NCBI GenBank assembly: GCA_031308135.1
Contig: JAHLJT010004567.1
Span: 135,050,991-135,114,990, forward strand
Length of the DNA: 64,000 bases
Direction of reading: 5' to 3'
DNA from: Acheta domesticus
Taxonomy: Eukaryota > Arthropoda > Insecta > Orthoptera > Gryllidae
In this document: positions 60,495 to 64,000 of the stretch, one piece after another
How positions within the stretch are numbered: the stretch's first letter is position 1
How the letters are laid out: each line of letters starts with the position of its first letter
Translations under genes and position numbers: made by a program
The notes under the pieces: model-generated
Told to the model about the DNA's origin: nothing
The model's database searches: none
What the model saw: the letters and a program-made list of their open reading frames with translations, nothing else

Positions 60495-60815
60495 GGTGTA
60501 ACTGTCAGCGTATCGGACTGTTATACCCGAGGATATACCGGGTTCAAACGCGATCGAAGCCGAAGGGCGAAAAAATCCTTCGGAGGGGAAGTTAAGCCGG
60601 CTGTCCCGTGTTAGTAGATTTACTGCTTGTAAAAGATCCTCAAGCCTAAATGACGCCTCTGAGCTAAATTCAAGACACCTGTTTCGTCGCCCATACCTTC
60701 TTTCTCCGCTAAATGGTGAAAGGAGCGTAGCGAAATTTGCGTGGTTAGACGGAAGAGCAGGCCTCATGACCCGAGTCCCGCCACGTAAAATAAGTCAATT
60801 CAATTCAATCCAATG
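60495..60815 (+). repeat. tRNA-derived SINE family D with GAGCAGGCCT tail
   Basis: A tRNA-like head ('ctgtcagcgtatcgg' then 'ccgggttcaaacg') at about 60497-60552 is followed by a unique body. The tail 'cggaagagcaggcctcatga' then passes into CAATT repeats. This tail also appears at 22.6 kb and, inverted, at 61.6 kb. The SINE probably borrows the 3' end of a partner LINE. Confidence 0.65.
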
Positions 60816-60829
60816 GGCATCTGAGACAT

Positions 60830-61205
60830 GCGTGCGCTGCGGCGTGGCACTCCACGACCTCGCGGGTCGGGGCGGCCGCGGCCACGTGGGCACTTCGCGG
60901 CGTGGCGAGTGGAGTAGAGGCGAGGCGCATGGCGTCGCATCGCCTCGTGACTTCGCCGGCGAGACAGCGCGCGTCGCTCACTTGTTGCTGCGGCGGCGCT
61001 GCCTGCCTGCCCCACCCGCCCCCAGCCGTCTGCGCGGACGCCGCATACGTCAGCGGTCGCTCCGCTCCGCTCCGCTCTGCTCTGCTCTCCTCTCCTCATC
61101 GCCCTGCTCCGCTCCCGATGCCCGAAGTCCTACGTGAGCCGCCATCGTCGCCGCGGCTGCCTCTTAACACCTTGCGGTTGTTTGAAAGCCAAAAGAAGTG
61201 GGATC
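60830..61205. other. GC-rich island
   Basis: A CpG-rich island with GCTCC/GCTCT pentamers at 61063-61095. It lies between two oppositely oriented element tails (60740-60815 and 61585-61662). No protein domain was recognised. Confidence 0.45.
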
Positions 61206-61584
61206 GTTGAGGTCGTTGCGGCGACGAATACATAAACACACGTGTTCAGAGCCTTCGTTGGAGAGGGCTGCAATAGTTTTCGGTTTAAAAATGTATATTA
61301 GAAATAAAAATAATACTGCTTTTTGTTAACGATACACACAAAAATTTTCCAGATTAAAAAAATAGATAATGCGTTTTTTTGAAAACAATTGCGTACAAAT
61401 GTTTTACAAATGTTGCATTGGTATATATTGAATTTATTTGAATATTAAATTTGTAAATTGAAAGGTTTCAGTTTTATTTTCGTACTGCTTTTGGTTACAT
61501 ATGATCAATATTATTAAAGACCCTTTCATAGTTTGGTCCTGCCTAGGGCCTCTGAAGTTAATCTGGACCTGGACAAAAAGGACC

Positions 61585-61662
61585 CGAGGGATAATAATAA
61601 AATCGTCTTTATTTGCGGCGAAGCTCGGGTCTTAAGGCCTGCTCTTCTCCCTAACCAATAAT
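61585..61662 (-). repeat. Element 3' tail (GAGCAGGCCT type), inverted
   Basis: On the minus strand 'agaagagcaggccttaagac', then AAATAAAG and an ATT-rich end, match the tails at 22.6 and 60.75 kb. Upstream element sequence is not recognisable, so this is a 5'-truncated copy. Confidence 0.6.
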
Positions 61663-64000
61663 CCAAATAGATGAGATGATGTCGAAACACCCCTTCCCTG
61701 GAGAGTTGGACGTCCCCCGCTAGAAAAGTATATTTTTGTCATTGTGAGGCATGTAATTAATTCGTATTCAGGAACGCAATTACGATTTTCACATTCCGTA
61801 ATGATCAAACTCAATGAAGGAAATTGACCAAGAAAATATTACGGAGAGCATTCTCAGGATTCAATAAGATTGTGTTGAGTAAGCGAATAAGGTCTTCCAT
61901 TCATTGGAAACTTCTTCCATTCACCTCCTTCCCGCCGTCCTCTTCTTTCCACTTGCAATGCCCCTCTCTAAGAGAAAGCTGCCAACGCGCACCCTGGGGA
62001 CAATTTGCTTTTTCAGCTGTCCAATTCACGTAAGTTCTGCTCTTCACCACCAGAAAATGTTCACAGATGCTCCGGTTCTCGGGTTCTGATCAGGTTAAAA
62101 AACCACAATATTTTCATTTGAAATCGTTTATGAATTTTACGATTGTATCTTTTGGGATGTGAAGGCAAATAAAATTGTATTTTTCTGACGTTAGTGCTCA
62201 TTACTTGAAAGGCATATTTCTTACAAAACATTTATTTACTATTTTCTTGTTTGTTCATTGTTTATGGCAAGCCTGCTACGAACGTCACATTAACATATCT
62301 TGAATTAAAAATGTACTAATAAGATTATCATAGATTCTTCCCAAGAATAAAGAAAAATCCCAAAGATGTCATTCAACTCCCCTGTAACCCCACTCTATCA
62401 ACGCTAATCATAAAATGACACCTAACTTAAACAAAAACAAACTTTTTAGGCGCCCAATTGCGATAACAGCAAGTATAAAGATGTCAAATATATGTTGTTT
62501 ATGTTAATGTTGTGTAACTCTGAAACCATATCGTGTAAAGTCTTAGGGCTGATCAGTGAATAAAAATAAATGTTAAAACAAAGAGCAGTAAAACATATTT
62601 CGGTGACAACTGCCGCGGAACTATAGGCAATGCAGACATCCATGTTAGAGTTCAACCAGAAATGCGTTCCGGTCTCAATGCTTTTCATTATCCCTATATC
62701 TCTAGGCCAATCAAGTTTAATATCTTAGCTCTGCTCTAACGCCTTCCGAGATAATGTTTCTGTTGTTTTGTCAGGAATTCCCGTACCTCCCACTTAAAAA
62801 TTCTCCAAGGTGTATGAAATCTTGTATTTGTAATTGCATCAATGAGACAAATTTCCATTGTTTTACGTTCTGCACATCTGTACTTCAGATATTTGCATTT
62901 TTAAGTTAACTTTCCTCATATTCAAGTATGTCGTCAGATGTCGACCCGTAAGCAGCCCCTTTCAAATCCTCCGCCCCCACCGTCTCATGAAAATCCTTGC
63001 TCTACTCTTCGCTCCTGCGCCCGAAAAGTGTTCTTCACTCCACACGCAGCTACCTGATGCACATACCCTGATCTAGCTACTTATTTGGAGGAAAATTCGT
63101 CACAGTCGAGATCCAAACCTAGGACCTCCAAAATGGCGAAGCCAAGGCTGATAACTCCCATAATGAGAATGATACTATTATCATATTATTTTTGACAGTA
63201 CACAAATTTTAAGTGTGCGTTGCAATTAGTATAGATTGTAAATTAAATACGGATACCCAAAGATACATATTATTTATTTCGTAATACATATCTACGAAAA
63301 TAAATATCAAAGTAAAACCGGACAATTATATTGGAAAACGTTTGTAATACACAATTGAAATATTTTACTTTATTCGTTGCACGTACATTACAATTGTTGA
63401 AAATGAGTTTTCAAATTCAACGCAAACATTTTGGTGTTTTAAAAACTGAGGATTTCACGTAGCTGCGATCACTGTAGGAACAGCTGCGAATTTCATGCTG
63501 TTGAAGGAAGGTATTCTTTTCTGAGTTTCGCCGATTCGAACCGCACTCGCACTGCACTATGCAGTCGCCGCTGCGCTCCGGTGCGCCCTCGCGACGACGG
63601 CGCTGTTGACGATGACGACAGCTGTGATAATAATACTATTTACGCTCGTACTTATCGCAAACGTCCGTGTACAGACGGTGCAACTAAAGACATGTTTCAC
63701 TTGAAGCTCTCAACGTCAATCTAAAATCTAAAGCAACGCTTCCTCGGATCAGAGCTTTCTTTATTTCGAAGTATCATCCCAGGATTTACAAGTTGGAATT
63801 TAAAAAAATCGTGCATACACGGATTAAAATCAATTCTTAGATTCGAAATAATTAATTCGCAATCAATTGGTACGAAATAAGTAAAATGTAATAGGTGAGC
63901 AGCTTGCCATAGTCGGAATATTCTTTCGGTGGTAACGAACAGGAAAATTGAAGCGAATTGACATGGGTCTTTGAAATTTAAACTGACAGATTTTTTTTAC
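61663..64000. other. Gene-free right flank
   Basis: AT-rich with short frames only. Positions 63085-63160 ('gatccaaacctaggacctcc') resemble the head of SINE family A on the minus strand and are probably a fragment. A small GC-rich, CpG-rich patch lies at 63540-63605. No gene was recognised. Confidence 0.45.

Overview
This 64 kb window reads as nuclear DNA of an animal, most likely an insect with a large, repeat-rich genome. I see no operons and no dense coding. Instead there are long AT-rich stretches without genes, (AAT)n/(ATT)n microsatellites, tRNA-derived SINEs, a decayed Tc1 transposase, hAT-like non-autonomous ends, and one intron-containing gene of the MADF-BESS family, which is greatly expanded in insects. 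Several SINE tails (the GGGGTTTTCCC motif, and the GAGCAGGCCT tail running into ATT repeats) resemble what I recall from cockroach, termite and other polyneopteran genomes. That placement is inference only.

The only protein-coding gene I can support lies on the + strand from about 44.5 to 57.8 kb. It has four coding exons: 44523-44688, 50010-50169, 51794-52018 and 56392-56953. Intron phases are 1, 2 and 2 and all junctions keep frame, giving 370 codons. The product has an N-terminal MADF domain (exons 1-2), a low-complexity Pro/Ala linker (exon 3) and a C-terminal BESS motif (exon 4), so it is a likely DNA-binding transcriptional regulator of the Adf-1/Stonewall type. Exon 1 sits in a GC-rich block of about 8 kb (roughly 42.5-50.3 kb) that includes the presumed promoter and 5' UTR. 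A canonical poly(A) signal lies at 57743.

The most interesting observation is at the end of this gene. The BESS frame stops at a TGA followed by C (56951), yet the same frame stays open for 52 more codons with coding-like composition and a convincing C-terminus before TAG at 57110. This suggests stop-codon readthrough, or an alternative 3' splice site at 56968 that is also in phase. A hairpin near the first 5' splice site and a second in-phase acceptor for exon 3 are further candidate regulatory features.

Layout: 1-14 kb is AT-rich with three copies of SINE family A and small GC-rich islands. 14.3-15.4 kb holds a SINE and a dead Tc1 copy. 16.9-17.8 kb is a degenerate tandem array of 245-320 bp units. 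20.9-24.3 kb has a MITE-like element, an ATT-tailed element end and two tandemly placed SINE copies. 25.7-26.3 kb is a ~49 bp minisatellite. 26-42 kb is mostly AT-rich with GC islands at 28.4, 30.7, 33.3, 38.5, 40.2 and 41.2-42.5 kb. 42.5-57.8 kb is the MADF-BESS gene. 57.8-64 kb has a hAT-like MITE and further SINE fragments. Coordinates of repeats are approximate because they were set by eye.
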